From positions 18,753 to 82,752 of the forward strand of contig DAIBBI010000041.1 in the NCBI GenBank assembly GCA_027442615.1: a stretch of 64,000 bases of DNA, read 5' to 3'. The position numbers and the translations under genes were made by a program. The DNA is from JAJZRV01 sp027442615 (GTDB lineage Bacteria > Pseudomonadota > Gammaproteobacteria > Burkholderiales > Ferrovaceae). The notes beneath the pieces are model-generated. The model was not told the origin of the DNA. It saw nothing but the letters and a program-made list of their open reading frames with translations, and searched no databases. Below are positions 32,262-40,857 of this stretch, piece after piece. How positions within the stretch are numbered: the first letter of the stretch is position 1; every line of letters begins with the position of its first letter.

Positions 32262-32762
32262 ATGAACCTATTTCCGCGCCGTCGCATCCTCTACATTCTG
32301 GGTTTTCTCATCGCCACCGGCCTCATCGGCTTTGCGCTTTATCTGCAGCACGCGCTGGGTGAAGACCCGTGTCCCCTGTGCATTTTCCAGCGCATCTTCA
32401 TGATCGGACTGGGTGTGATTTTTCTCTTTGCGGCACTGCATAACCCGGGGGACCTCGGCGTCCGCATCTATGCCGTATTGCTGGTACTCACTGCCGGCAC
32501 GGGTGCGGCCATCGCGGCACGTCAGGTCTGGCTGCAGCACCTGCCGCCAGACCAGGTGCCTGCTTGCGGTCCGGGGCTTTCCTACATCCTGCAAGCCCAC
32601 CCCTTTCTGAAAGCCCTTGAAGTGGTGCTGAAGGGTTCCGGCGAATGCGCTGCCGTGGGCTGGACCTTTTTGACGCTCTCCATCCCCCAGTGGACCCTGA
32701 TGTGGTTCATAGCCCTGGGGTTGGTCGGAGTCGTCCAGATTTACAATCGCCGCTCATCATGA
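32262..32762 (+). CDS. dsbB: Disulfide bond formation protein DsbB
   Basis: This 166-residue inner-membrane oxidase has four helices and reoxidises DsbA while reducing quinone. The first periplasmic loop has CPLC near residue 37. The second loop has Cys in VPACGPGL and in KGSGECAAVGW. ATG 32262 is chosen because the open frame before it is translated repeat (MRSVPC). It overlaps glyQ by ATGA. A dsbC gene lies about 5 kb away. Confidence 0.92.
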   Translation: MNLFPRRRILYILGFLIATGLIGFALYLQHALGEDPCPLCIFQRIFMIGLGVIFLFAALHNPGDLGVRIYAVLLVLTAGTGAAIAARQVWLQHLPPDQVPACGPGLSYILQAHPFLKALEVVLKGSGECAAVGWTFLTLSIPQWTLMWFIALGLVGVVQIYNRRSS

Positions 32763-33646
32763 TCACTTTTCAGGAAATCATCCTGCGCCTGCAGCGCTAC
32801 TGGAGCAACCAGGGCTGTGCGCTCCTGCAGCCCTTTGACATGGAGGTGGGTGCAGGGACCTCGCACACCGCCACCTTTCTGCGCGCACTCGGGCCCGAAC
32901 CCTGGCGTGCGGCTTACGTGCAGCCATCGCGCCGCCCCAAAGACGGCCGCTATGGCGACAATCCCAACCGCCTGCAGCATTACTATCAGTTTCAGGTGGT
33001 CTTGAAACCCTCGCCTGATGCCATCCAGGAGCTCTACCTGGGCTCGCTTGCAGCGCTGGGCATCGACCCTACCCAAAACGACATCCGCTTCGTTGAAGAT
33101 GATTGGGAAAATCCCACGCTGGGCGCCTGGGGCCTGGGCTGGGAAGTATGGCTCAACGGCATGGAAGTCACCCAGTTCACCTACTTTCAGGAAGTGGGCG
33201 GCATCGTGTGCAAGCCCGTACTGGGCGAGATCACCTACGGCATCGAGCGCCTTGCCATGTTCCTGCAGGGCTGCGACAACATTTTTGATCTGGTGTGGAC
33301 GCCAGGCATCAGCTATGGCGACGTGTACCATCAAAACGAAGTGGAGCAATCGCGCTACAACTTCGAGTACAGCAACACCGAATGGCTGTTCCGCCAGTTT
33401 TCCGGATTCGAGTCGGAAGCAGGGCGCCTCATCGACGCGGGACTGCCCCTGCCGGGATACGAGATGGTTCTGAAATGCTCCCACACCTTTAACCTGCTGG
33501 ACGCGCGCGGTGCCATCTCGGTGACCGAGCGCGCAGCTTACATCGGGCGCATCCGCGCGCTCGCCCGCAAGGTGGCGCAGGCTTATTTCGAATCACGCGA
33601 GTCGCTGGGCTTTCCCATGCTGGCCCGTTCCGAAGGAGCCCGCTGA
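32759..33646 (+). CDS. glyQ: Glycyl-tRNA synthetase alpha subunit
   Basis: This 295-residue subunit of the bacterial alpha2beta2 synthetase carries the catalytic core: FQEIILRLQRYWSNQGCALLQ, MEVGAGTSHTATFLRALGPE, AYVQPSRRPKDGRYGDNPNR and EVTQFTYFQEVGG. It is followed directly by glyS with a TGATG junction. Its ATG overlaps the dsbB stop. Confidence 0.97.
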   Translation: MITFQEIILRLQRYWSNQGCALLQPFDMEVGAGTSHTATFLRALGPEPWRAAYVQPSRRPKDGRYGDNPNRLQHYYQFQVVLKPSPDAIQELYLGSLAALGIDPTQNDIRFVEDDWENPTLGAWGLGWEVWLNGMEVTQFTYFQEVGGIVCKPVLGEITYGIERLAMFLQGCDNIFDLVWTPGISYGDVYHQNEVEQSRYNFEYSNTEWLFRQFSGFESEAGRLIDAGLPLPGYEMVLKCSHTFNLLDARGAISVTERAAYIGRIRALARKVAQAYFESRESLGFPMLARSEGAR

Positions 33647-35727
33647 TGAGAGACACCCTGCTCATCGAGCTCCTCACCGAAGAACTCCCCCCGAAACTGC
33701 TGGAGCGCATCGGCGCCGCTTTTCGTGGCAGCATCTGTGATGCCCTGATTGCCCAGGACTTCGCGCCCGCCGACACCCTGGTGGAAGGCTATGCCTCGCC
33801 GCGGCGGCTGGCGCTCACCGTGGCCGACGTGACGGAGCGGCAGCCCGATCGCACCGTCACCCGCAAGGGCCCCGCGCGGGCTGCGGGCTTTACCGCGGAA
33901 GGCACGCCAACGCCGGCACTCGCCGGATTTGCGCGTTCCTGCGGTGTTGCCGTGGAGCAGCTACAAACCGCCCAGGATCCCAAGGGCCAGGACATCTTCG
34001 TTTTCCATTCAACGCAGCCCGGCAAGACCCTGGCTGAAGCCCTGCCGGGGATACTGAATGAGGCGCTGCCGCGCCTGCCGGTGGCCAAGGTCATGCGCTG
34101 GGGGGCGGGTGACGCGCAGTTCGTGCGGCCAGTGCATGGCCTCGTGGTGCTGCATGGAAGCAGTGTGTTGCCCGTGGAAACCATGGGACTTGCAGCCGGC
34201 AACAGCACGCGCGGCCACCGCTTTTTGAGCAGCGGCGCCGTGGTCATTCCCCATGCCGATCAGTATGCCGCCACACTGGAGCGCGAAGGCCGGGTGCTGG
34301 CCTCCTTTGCCGTGCGCCGCAGCCGCATCGAGGCGGCGTTGCGCGCTGCCGCAGGAGAAGCCAGGGTGCTGGCAGGCCCGGGCCTGCTGGACGAAGTGAC
34401 GGCTCTCGTGGAATGGCCCGCCGTCTATGCCGGCACCTTCAGCCCCGAATTCCTCGCCGTGCCCCAGGAATGCCTTATTCTCTCCATGCAGCAGCACCAG
34501 AAGTATTTTCCCTTGGGGGACCATGACGGCAAACTGCTGCCGCGTTTTCTCGTAGTGAGCAACCTCGAGACGGCCACCCCGCAATCCATCATCCACGGCA
34601 ACGAGCGCGTGCTGCGCGCACGCCTGTCGGATGCCCGCTTCTTCTTCGAGCAGGACCGCAAGACGCTGCTCTCCGATCGCATCCCGCGCCTGGAAGAGGT
34701 GGTCTATCACCACCAGCTGGGCAGCATGCTCACCCGCGTGCATCGCCTTGAATCGCTCGCCGGCACCATTGCATCGTTGCTGGATGTCGAGGTGGCTGCG
34801 GCTAGACGCGCAGCCGCCCTGATGAAGGCGGATCTCCTCACCGACATGGTGGGTGAATTCCCTGAGCTGCAGGGCCTGATGGGCCGCTATTACGCCCTGC
34901 ACGATGGCGAGACTGCTGCGGTGGCCGAAGCCATCGAAGCCCATTACCACCCGCGCTTTGCCCAGGACAGCCTGCCTGAAACGCCCCTGGGCGCCTGTGT
35001 CGCACTTGCCGACAAACTGGACACGCTGGCCGGCATTTACGGCATTGGCCTGATCCCCACCGGCGACCGCGACCCCTTTGCGCTGCGCCGCGCGGCCCTC
35101 GGTGTCATCCGCATCCTGATCGAATCGAACCTGCCGCTGGAGCTGCCCCAGTTGCTGCAGCATGCTGTGGACGGCTTTGCCGGAAACACGCTTGCCGCCA
35201 CCACCGTTGCGGATTTGAACGGCTTCATCCTGGAGCGCCTGCGCGGGTACCTGAGAGATCGCGAATACAGCGTCGAGGAAGTCGAATCGGTGGTGAGCCA
35301 ATCTCCCGGGCGCCTGGACCGCGTGTTGCTGCGGCTCAATGCCGTGCGCGTTTTCCGTTCGCTCCCTGAAGCCGGAAGCCTTGCCGCTGCCGACAAGCGC
35401 ATCCGCAACATCCTCAAAAAATCCGCGCCGGCGAATGGTGCAGGACTGCCGACGCTCCAGAACGAACTTCTGGTGGACCCGGCCGAAAAGGCGCTCCATG
35501 CCGCCCTGCTCTCCTGCGAGCCCGTGGTGGATGATCATCTGGTGCAACTGGACTACGCTGCGGCCCTGCGCCATCTGGCTCAACTGCGCACCCCTGTGGA
35601 CACCTTCTTCACCGAAGTGATGGTAAACGCCGAAGATGCCAGACTGCGCGCCAATCGCCTGGCTCTCCTCATTCGCCTGGGGCAGCTCATGAACCAGGTG
35701 GCCGACCTGTCGCGGCTGGGGGGCTGA
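33646..35727 (+). CDS. glyS: Glycyl-tRNA synthetase beta subunit
   Basis: This 693-residue beta subunit starts MRDTLLIELLTEELPPK. The tRNA-binding and HD-like regions are evident: VMRWGAGDAQFVRPVHGLVV, RGHRFLS, VPQECLILSMQQHQKYFPL, FFEQDRKTLL and the C-terminal anticodon-binding DALR-like region. Length is normal. It overlaps glyQ by one base and precedes gmhB by 4 bases. Confidence 0.96.
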   Translation: MRDTLLIELLTEELPPKLLERIGAAFRGSICDALIAQDFAPADTLVEGYASPRRLALTVADVTERQPDRTVTRKGPARAAGFTAEGTPTPALAGFARSCGVAVEQLQTAQDPKGQDIFVFHSTQPGKTLAEALPGILNEALPRLPVAKVMRWGAGDAQFVRPVHGLVVLHGSSVLPVETMGLAAGNSTRGHRFLSSGAVVIPHADQYAATLEREGRVLASFAVRRSRIEAALRAAAGEARVLAGPGLLDEVTALVEWPAVYAGTFSPEFLAVPQECLILSMQQHQKYFPLGDHDGKLLPRFLVVSNLETATPQSIIHGNERVLRARLSDARFFFEQDRKTLLSDRIPRLEEVVYHHQLGSMLTRVHRLESLAGTIASLLDVEVAAARRAAALMKADLLTDMVGEFPELQGLMGRYYALHDGETAAVAEAIEAHYHPRFAQDSLPETPLGACVALADKLDTLAGIYGIGLIPTGDRDPFALRRAALGVIRILIESNLPLELPQLLQHAVDGFAGNTLAATTVADLNGFILERLRGYLRDREYSVEEVESVVSQSPGRLDRVLLRLNAVRVFRSLPEAGSLAAADKRIRNILKKSAPANGAGLPTLQNELLVDPAEKALHAALLSCEPVVDDHLVQLDYAAALRHLAQLRTPVDTFFTEVMVNAEDARLRANRLALLIRLGQLMNQVADLSRLGG

Positions 35728-35731
35728 CCTC

Positions 35732-36274
35732 ATGAAGCTGGTGATCCTGGATCGGGATGGCGTCATCAATTTCGACAGCGAGCGCTACATCAAGTCGCCC
35801 GATGAATGGAAACCCATTCCCGGCAGCGTGGAGGCCATTTCACACCTGAACCAGGCAGGTTACCGCGTGGTGGTGGCCACCAATCAGTCGGGAGTGGCCC
35901 GCGGCCTCTTTGACATGGCCACCCTCAACGCCATCCATCAGAAGATGATGGATACCCTGGCGCAGCAGGGCGCATCGCTTGATGCCATTTTCTTCTGTCC
36001 CCATGCCAACGAGGCGCGCTGCAATTGCCGCAAGCCGGGTACCGGCATGTTTGAGGAAATCCGGCAGCGCTACAACATTCCGCTCGCCCACGTGCCCGCC
36101 ATCGGCGACTCGCTGCGCGACCTCACTGCGGCCTCTGAGGCAGGTGCACAGCCCATGCTGGTGCTGACCGGCAAGGGCCAGAAAACCCGTGAGGCGGGCA
36201 ACCTGCCCGAGGGCACCCGGGTCTTTGCCGATCTTGCCGAAGCCGCGCGCAGCATCATCGGAAACCGCCCATGA
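35732..36274 (+). CDS. gmhB: D-glycero-D-manno-heptose 1,7-bisphosphate 7-phosphatase
   Basis: This 180-residue HAD-superfamily phosphatase acts in ADP-heptose synthesis for lipopolysaccharide. Motif I is ILDRDGVIN (nucleophile Asp), followed by VVVATNQSGVARG. The zinc-binding insertion FFCPHANEARCNCRKPGTGM has the Cys and His ligands, and motif IV is IGDSLRDL. The start ATG 35732 lies 4 bases after glyS, and the gene overlaps the next one by ATGA. Confidence 0.93.
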   Translation: MKLVILDRDGVINFDSERYIKSPDEWKPIPGSVEAISHLNQAGYRVVVATNQSGVARGLFDMATLNAIHQKMMDTLAQQGASLDAIFFCPHANEARCNCRKPGTGMFEEIRQRYNIPLAHVPAIGDSLRDLTAASEAGAQPMLVLTGKGQKTREAGNLPEGTRVFADLAEAARSIIGNRP

Positions 36275-37734
36275 CCGCGTTGCGCGCGCTGCTCTTTTTC
36301 TGCTGCCAGGCCCTCTCCACCCCGGTGTTTGTCATGCTGATGATGCTCTCCGTACCCGTCTGGAGGGCAGGACCGCGCTATTTTTCTGGTGCATGGTGCC
36401 GCCTCATGATCCGCCTGGGCACCCTGCTGCTGGGCGTGCGCTACACCGTCACCGGATGGGAGCACGTGCCCGAGGGACCATGTGTCGTGCTGGTGAAACA
36501 CCAGTCGCAGTGGGAGACCATGTTTTTTCCGGCGTTTTTTCCACCGCATTGTTTTGTGCTCAAGCAGGAGATCCTGGCCATTCCGTTTTTTGGCTGGGGC
36601 ATGCGTCTGCTCGACCCCATCGCCATTGATCGCGAGCAGCGCCGCGAGGCCTTTCAGCAGGTGCAAGCCCAGGGCATGGCACGCCTCAAGGCAGGGCTAA
36701 AGGTCATCATTTTTCCAGAAGGCACACGCGTGCCTTCGGGCTTTCGCGCGCGCTATGCGCCAGGCGGCGGGCTGCTTGCCGCGGCGGCCGGCGTGCCGGT
36801 CCTGCCCATGGCGCACAACGCCGGAGAGTACTGGAAGAAGGGCCTGCTCACCAAGCATCCGGGCACCATCACCGTGCGCATCGGCGCCCCCATTTCCACC
36901 GTGGGCCGCGATGGCACGGAGGTGACGCGCGAAGTGGAGGAATGGATCGAGCGTCAGATGGAAGATCTCACTGGACGGATCGCCAGACCCTACAACCGCA
37001 AGGGAGCAGCCGTAGCGGCCCTCACCTCGCGCCCGCCGCGCCGCCACCGCCTGCGCATCGGCAGCGAAGACCTGCAGTACAGCGTGGCGCGCCGTGCGCG
37101 CCGGCGCAGCATCGGCCTGTTGGTGGACCATACCGGGCTGACCGTGGCCATTCCGCCCTGGGTCTCCATCGGTTCTGTGGAACAGGCCATACGGGATCAA
37201 TGGCCCTGGGTCCAGAAAAAACTGCAGCACTGGAAAGAGCGCGCCGTACCCGAGGCCCCGCAGTTTCGCGACGGCGAATCCCTGCCCTGGCTGGGCGGCA
37301 CGCGCACCCTGCGATATGCCTCAACGCAGCTCTCCCTCCTGCCTGAGGATGAGGGGGTGATCGAAGTGGATCCCAACCTGGGACCGGTGAAGTTTTTGGT
37401 GCAGGACTGGTACCGTGCCCAGGCGCTGCCCCTGCTGCAGGCGCGCGTCTCGGTGTTTGCAGAAAAACTTGGCGTACCCACCCCGCCCGTGCGCCTGTCC
37501 AACGCCCTGGGGCGCTGGGGCAGTTGCAACGAGCGCGGCGAAATTCGCTTGAACTGGCGCCTGATCAAGGCTTCTGCCGCGGAAATCGATTATGTGGTGG
37601 CCCATGAAGTGGCCCACCTCAAACACCTCAACCACAGCCAGGATTTCTGGCAGACGGTGGGGCAACTCTATCCCGGGTTCGAGCAGGCAAGCGCCATGCT
37701 CGACCGCAACGACCCGCTCTACCGCCGCTTCTGA
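36271..37734 (+). CDS. Fusion: PlsC-type acyltransferase plus YgjP/DUF45 metallopeptidase
   Basis: This is a single 487-residue frame. Residues 1-245 are a 1-acyl-glycerol-3-phosphate acyltransferase: two hydrophobic helices, VKHQSQWETMFFP (the HxxxxE variant common in this group), FPEGTRVPSG and VPVLPMAHNAGEYW. Residues about 255-487 are a YgjP-like (DUF45) zinc metallopeptidase: LSNALGRWGSCNERGEI, LNWRLIKA and HEVAHLKHLNHSQDFW. No ATG or plausible start with ribosome site lies between the domains. In related genomes these are normally neighbouring separate genes. The acyltransferase would make phosphatidic acid at the inner membrane. Confidence 0.88.
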   Translation: MTALRALLFFCCQALSTPVFVMLMMLSVPVWRAGPRYFSGAWCRLMIRLGTLLLGVRYTVTGWEHVPEGPCVVLVKHQSQWETMFFPAFFPPHCFVLKQEILAIPFFGWGMRLLDPIAIDREQRREAFQQVQAQGMARLKAGLKVIIFPEGTRVPSGFRARYAPGGGLLAAAAGVPVLPMAHNAGEYWKKGLLTKHPGTITVRIGAPISTVGRDGTEVTREVEEWIERQMEDLTGRIARPYNRKGAAVAALTSRPPRRHRLRIGSEDLQYSVARRARRRSIGLLVDHTGLTVAIPPWVSIGSVEQAIRDQWPWVQKKLQHWKERAVPEAPQFRDGESLPWLGGTRTLRYASTQLSLLPEDEGVIEVDPNLGPVKFLVQDWYRAQALPLLQARVSVFAEKLGVPTPPVRLSNALGRWGSCNERGEIRLNWRLIKASAAEIDYVVAHEVAHLKHLNHSQDFWQTVGQLYPGFEQASAMLDRNDPLYRRF

Positions 37735-37737
37735 ATC

Positions 37738-37805
37738 GGGGACAGACCTCAAAACAGGGGACAGACCTCAAATTGAGGTCTGTCCCCTGTTTTGAGGTCT
37801 GTCCC
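37738..37805. repeat. Nested perfect palindrome of the repeat family, copy 6
   Basis: Bases 37739-37805 form a perfect palindrome of two 33-base arms around one A. Each arm contains two half-sites separated by AACA, in the order GGGACAGACCTCAAAACA then GGGGACAGACCTCAA. It begins 4 bases after the fusion-gene stop and ends 7 bases before the end of the convergent dsbC gene, so it probably terminates both transcripts or at least separates them. Confidence 0.95.
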
Positions 37806-37811
37806 ACGCCC

Positions 37812-38525
37812 CTAATGCGCCCCCAGGGCCTTATCCAGATCGTCCCTGGCCATCACCCCCGGCACCACCTGGCCATCTGCAAAGATCAGGGTGGGTGTGC
37901 CGTTGATGCGGTACTTGGCTCCCAGAGCCTGGATGGTCTCGAGTGGGTTGGCGCAATCCTTCTGTGCAGGCATCACGTTGTGCAGGAGATAGTTGTCCCA
38001 GGTTTTCTGACGGTCCGCCGAGCACCATATCCAGCGCGACCGATCGGGTGCTTGCGGATGCAGTGAGGCGATGGGATAGACGAAGGTGTAGATGGTCACG
38101 TCCGTGATGCCCGTAAGTTCCTTTTCCAGCTTGCGGCAATAAGGGCAATCGGGGTCGGAGAACACCACGAGTTTGCGCTTGCCGTTGCCCTTGACCTTCT
38201 TCATGGCCAATTCCAGCGGCAGGGTTTCCGGCTTGATGGCGCCCAGCACCTTCATGCGCGCCTCAGTGATGTTTTTAAGGGTTTTGGCATCCAGGATATC
38301 GCCTGCGATCAGCACAGTGACGCCTTCATCGGTGTAGAGAATCTGCCGGTCCTGGGTATAGATTTCATATAACCCCAGAATGTTGGCGGGTGCCACGCTC
38401 TGCACCTGGCCCGCAAGGCGCGGCACGCGGGTTTCCAGCAGTTTGCGCACCGCGTCAGCATCGGCCAGTGCCAGTTGCGATACCAGCGCACAGGCGCCCC
38501 AGAATAGCCACTTCAAAGTTTTCAT
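37812..38525 (-). CDS. dsbC: Thiol:disulfide interchange protein DsbC
   Basis: This 237-residue periplasmic disulfide isomerase has a signal peptide (LKWLFWGACALVSQLALA), an N-terminal dimerisation domain and a thioredoxin domain with active site FSDPDCPYCRKLEKE and cis-Pro loop RINGTPTLIFADG. ATG 38525 overlaps the stop of the upstream Ubi hydroxylase gene. It is the last gene of the amgK-murU-pepP-ubiH-ubiI-dsbC run. Confidence 0.94.
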   Translation of the reverse strand: MKTLKWLFWGACALVSQLALADADAVRKLLETRVPRLAGQVQSVAPANILGLYEIYTQDRQILYTDEGVTVLIAGDILDAKTLKNITEARMKVLGAIKPETLPLELAMKKVKGNGKRKLVVFSDPDCPYCRKLEKELTGITDVTIYTFVYPIASLHPQAPDRSRWIWCSADRQKTWDNYLLHNVMPAQKDCANPLETIQALGAKYRINGTPTLIFADGQVVPGVMARDDLDKALGAH

Positions 38526-39688
38526 TGGTTTGCGTGTTCCATCAATAGTCGTTTCAGCCAACCCTGCCGGTTGACCGCATTCATGCCCCAGTTGCGCAGC
38601 GGGGACAGCCCCCACAGATCAGTGCTGAACAGGCGAAAAAGCCCATCGGTGATTGCCTGCATGGCCAGTATGGGCTCTCGTCGGGCCCGCGCATAGCGGC
38701 GCAATACCGAAACGTCGCCACAATCGGGACCGGGCCCGCGATGGATCAGGACGTCGGCCAGCACGGCCGCATCCTGCAACCCCAGGTTCAACCCCTGCCC
38801 TGCCATGGGGTGAACGCCATGGGCCGCATCCCCCACCAGCACGAAACGCGGCGCCGTGAGGCTGTCCACCCGCATCAGGCGAAGCTGAAAGCCTGCAGGG
38901 GCCGAGACTTCCTTCAAGTGCCCCACCCCGTAACCCACCACCGCTTGCAACGCTGCGGTCCGTTCCGCATGCGTCAGGGCAAGCAGGCGTTCGGCATGCT
39001 CATCCCGGGCAGACCAGACCAGCGACACATGGTTCCCCGGCAGGGGCAACAGGGCCACCACTTCGCCCGGCAAAAACCATTGGCGTGCCACACCCTGATG
39101 GGGCACGTCCGTGGCGTAATTGGCCACCACGGCCTTCTGTCCGTAGCTTTTGAAATGGGCAGCAAGCCCCATGCGCCCACGCAGGCTGGATTGAAGCCCG
39201 TCCGCCGCCACCAGAAGGCGCGCGCGAAGCACCCGCCCCCGCTCCAGGGTGACACGAACATGGTCTTCCTGGGTGAGCACCTCCTGAATCGTCACGGACG
39301 CATCGATGAGGTCTGTCCCCACTGCAAGCAATCCTTCCAGCATGGCGCCGGACTCGGCGATGTACCCCAGCGGGGCATTGCCACCTGCAGGCGGGATGAA
39401 TTGCAGTTGACCCTGGGCATCGCCCTGCACCGTCATGGCGCTAATGGGCTCGATGCGTGCGGGGTCCATGCGACCCCAGCCACCCACCGATTCCAGGAGG
39501 TCGTGGCTGGCCCGGCTCATGGCATAGATGCGCTGATCAAATCCAGGGGACGGCTGAAAGCGCGGCAATGGGGCGTGGTCCAGCACGCGCACGCGCACGC
39601 CCGCCTGACGCAAGGCCAACCCCAGGGCCACGCCGGTGATGCCAGCCCCCACGATCAACACATCCAGGATGTCGTCAGCGCGCGCCAT
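38522..39688 (-). CDS. UbiH/UbiI-family FAD-dependent hydroxylase (second copy)
   Basis: This 388-residue flavoprotein monooxygenase of ubiquinone biosynthesis has an N-terminal LIVGAGITGVALGLALRQAG, a middle ADG motif in LLVAADGLQSSLRG, and the second FAD motif VLVGDAAHGVHPMAGQGLNLGLQDA. It follows ubiH as visC/ubiI does in E. coli, so a C5-hydroxylase role is likely. A repeat half-site at 39307-39320 is in frame and encodes VGTDL. That segment is not part of a catalytic motif. Confidence 0.88.
   Translation of the reverse strand: MARADDILDVLIVGAGITGVALGLALRQAGVRVRVLDHAPLPRFQPSPGFDQRIYAMSRASHDLLESVGGWGRMDPARIEPISAMTVQGDAQGQLQFIPPAGGNAPLGYIAESGAMLEGLLAVGTDLIDASVTIQEVLTQEDHVRVTLERGRVLRARLLVAADGLQSSLRGRMGLAAHFKSYGQKAVVANYATDVPHQGVARQWFLPGEVVALLPLPGNHVSLVWSARDEHAERLLALTHAERTAALQAVVGYGVGHLKEVSAPAGFQLRLMRVDSLTAPRFVLVGDAAHGVHPMAGQGLNLGLQDAAVLADVLIHRGPGPDCGDVSVLRRYARARREPILAMQAITDGLFRLFSTDLWGLSPLRNWGMNAVNRQGWLKRLLMEHANQ
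39307..39320 (-). repeat. Repeat half-site inside the Ubi hydroxylase gene, copy 7
   Basis: TGAGGTCTGTCCCC on the plus strand reads GGGGACAGACCTCA in the gene and encodes GTDL within the GLLAVGTDLIDASV segment. The frame is preserved on both sides. Confidence 0.75.
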
Positions 39689-39690
39689 GC

Positions 39691-40857
39691 TCAGCCCCTG
39701 GCTGCCACGCCAAACATCATCACCCGCGCCAGGGCGCGGCGCGTGATCGGCAAGAGACTCATGGCGGTCAAGGCTTGACCCCGCAAGAGGGGCAGCAACG
39801 GCAGGCGGTTGGAGAAGCCCGTCACCAGTGCATGGGTGAGGTTGATGCCCGCACGCCGGTCGCGCGCGCGCGCCGCCACATAGCGGGCCAACATCTCACT
39901 GCCCCCCAGTGCGTCCTGTACCACGCCCTGTGCCGCCTGGGTGAGGCCCGCGGCATCGCGCAAGCCCAGGTTGAAGCCTTGCCCCGCCACCGGATGCATG
40001 GTCTGGGCGGCGTTGCCGATGCACACCGCATGAGGGCGCGTGACCTGTTTCACCACCTTCAGCGTAAGCGGAAACCAGCTGCGCCCGCTCACCTCCAGAA
40101 ACTGCCCTGCACGATCCCCGAAGTAGTCCTGCAAACGGACCAGAAATTCTGCTTCGGGGAGCGCAATCAGGGCTTCCACCTCGGCCTGGGTGCCGGTCCA
40201 CACCAGCGCGTAATGGCGCGCAAAGGGCAGCAGGGCCACAGGACCGGACGGGGTAAATCGCTCATAGGCCCGCCCATGATGGGGCTGATCGGTATGCACC
40301 TGGGCCACCAGCGCCACCTGGGTGTAGCGCGATTCCTCTGGCGGACCAAAGGTCGCGGCGGTGAGTTCACGCCCGCCATCGGCGAGTACCGCAAGGCGGG
40401 CACGCACGGAAGTTGCCCCCTGGTTCCAGTGGATTTCTGCCTCATGCTCGCGCGAGGCCACGCGTTCCACGGCAGCACCCGTGACGACTTCGATGGAGGC
40501 TGTGGCGAGCGCACGCGAGAGCGCTTCCACCAGTGCGTTGTAACGCATCACATAGCCTAACGCCGGCACGCCGGCATCTTCCGCTGTGATGACGGTCTGG
40601 CCAAAATGGCCACGCTGGGTGACATGAATATGGTCGATGGGGGTGACCTCTTGGGCGTCAGGCCAGGCGCCAAGGTCTTCCAGAATCACCTTGCTGCCAT
40701 AAGCGATGGCGAGCGTGCGCCTGTCATCTGCCAGCATGGAGGCCCGTGCCTCCAGCACGGTAACGCCATGCCCCGCGCGGGCAAGCCCCAGCGCTGCCGC
40801 GGCGCCCACCGGCCCACCACCGACGATGACGACGTCCCTGAGGTCTGTCCCCATCAT
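39691..40857 (-). CDS. ubiH: 2-octaprenyl-6-methoxyphenol hydroxylase UbiH
   Basis: This 388-residue flavin hydroxylase has the first FAD motif VVIVGGGPVGAAAALGLARAG, the middle segment LAVLADGGRE and the second FAD motif VCIGNAAQTMHPVAGQGFNLGLRDA, here with GN for the usual GD. The pepP-ubiH-ubiI order identifies it. The first residues MMGTDLRD are encoded by a repeat half-site (40839-40852), so the N-terminus has been rewritten. Its ATG overlaps the pepP stop. Confidence 0.9.
   Translation of the reverse strand: MMGTDLRDVVIVGGGPVGAAAALGLARAGHGVTVLEARASMLADDRRTLAIAYGSKVILEDLGAWPDAQEVTPIDHIHVTQRGHFGQTVITAEDAGVPALGYVMRYNALVEALSRALATASIEVVTGAAVERVASREHEAEIHWNQGATSVRARLAVLADGGRELTAATFGPPEESRYTQVALVAQVHTDQPHHGRAYERFTPSGPVALLPFARHYALVWTGTQAEVEALIALPEAEFLVRLQDYFGDRAGQFLEVSGRSWFPLTLKVVKQVTRPHAVCIGNAAQTMHPVAGQGFNLGLRDAAGLTQAAQGVVQDALGGSEMLARYVAARARDRRAGINLTHALVTGFSNRLPLLPLLRGQALTAMSLLPITRRALARVMMFGVAARG
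40839..40852 (-). repeat. Repeat half-site at the start of ubiH, copy 8
   Basis: TGAGGTCTGTCCCC (plus strand) immediately follows the ubiH start codon on the coding strand and supplies GTDL. The pepP/ubiH ATGA overlap lies directly beside it. Confidence 0.8.
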
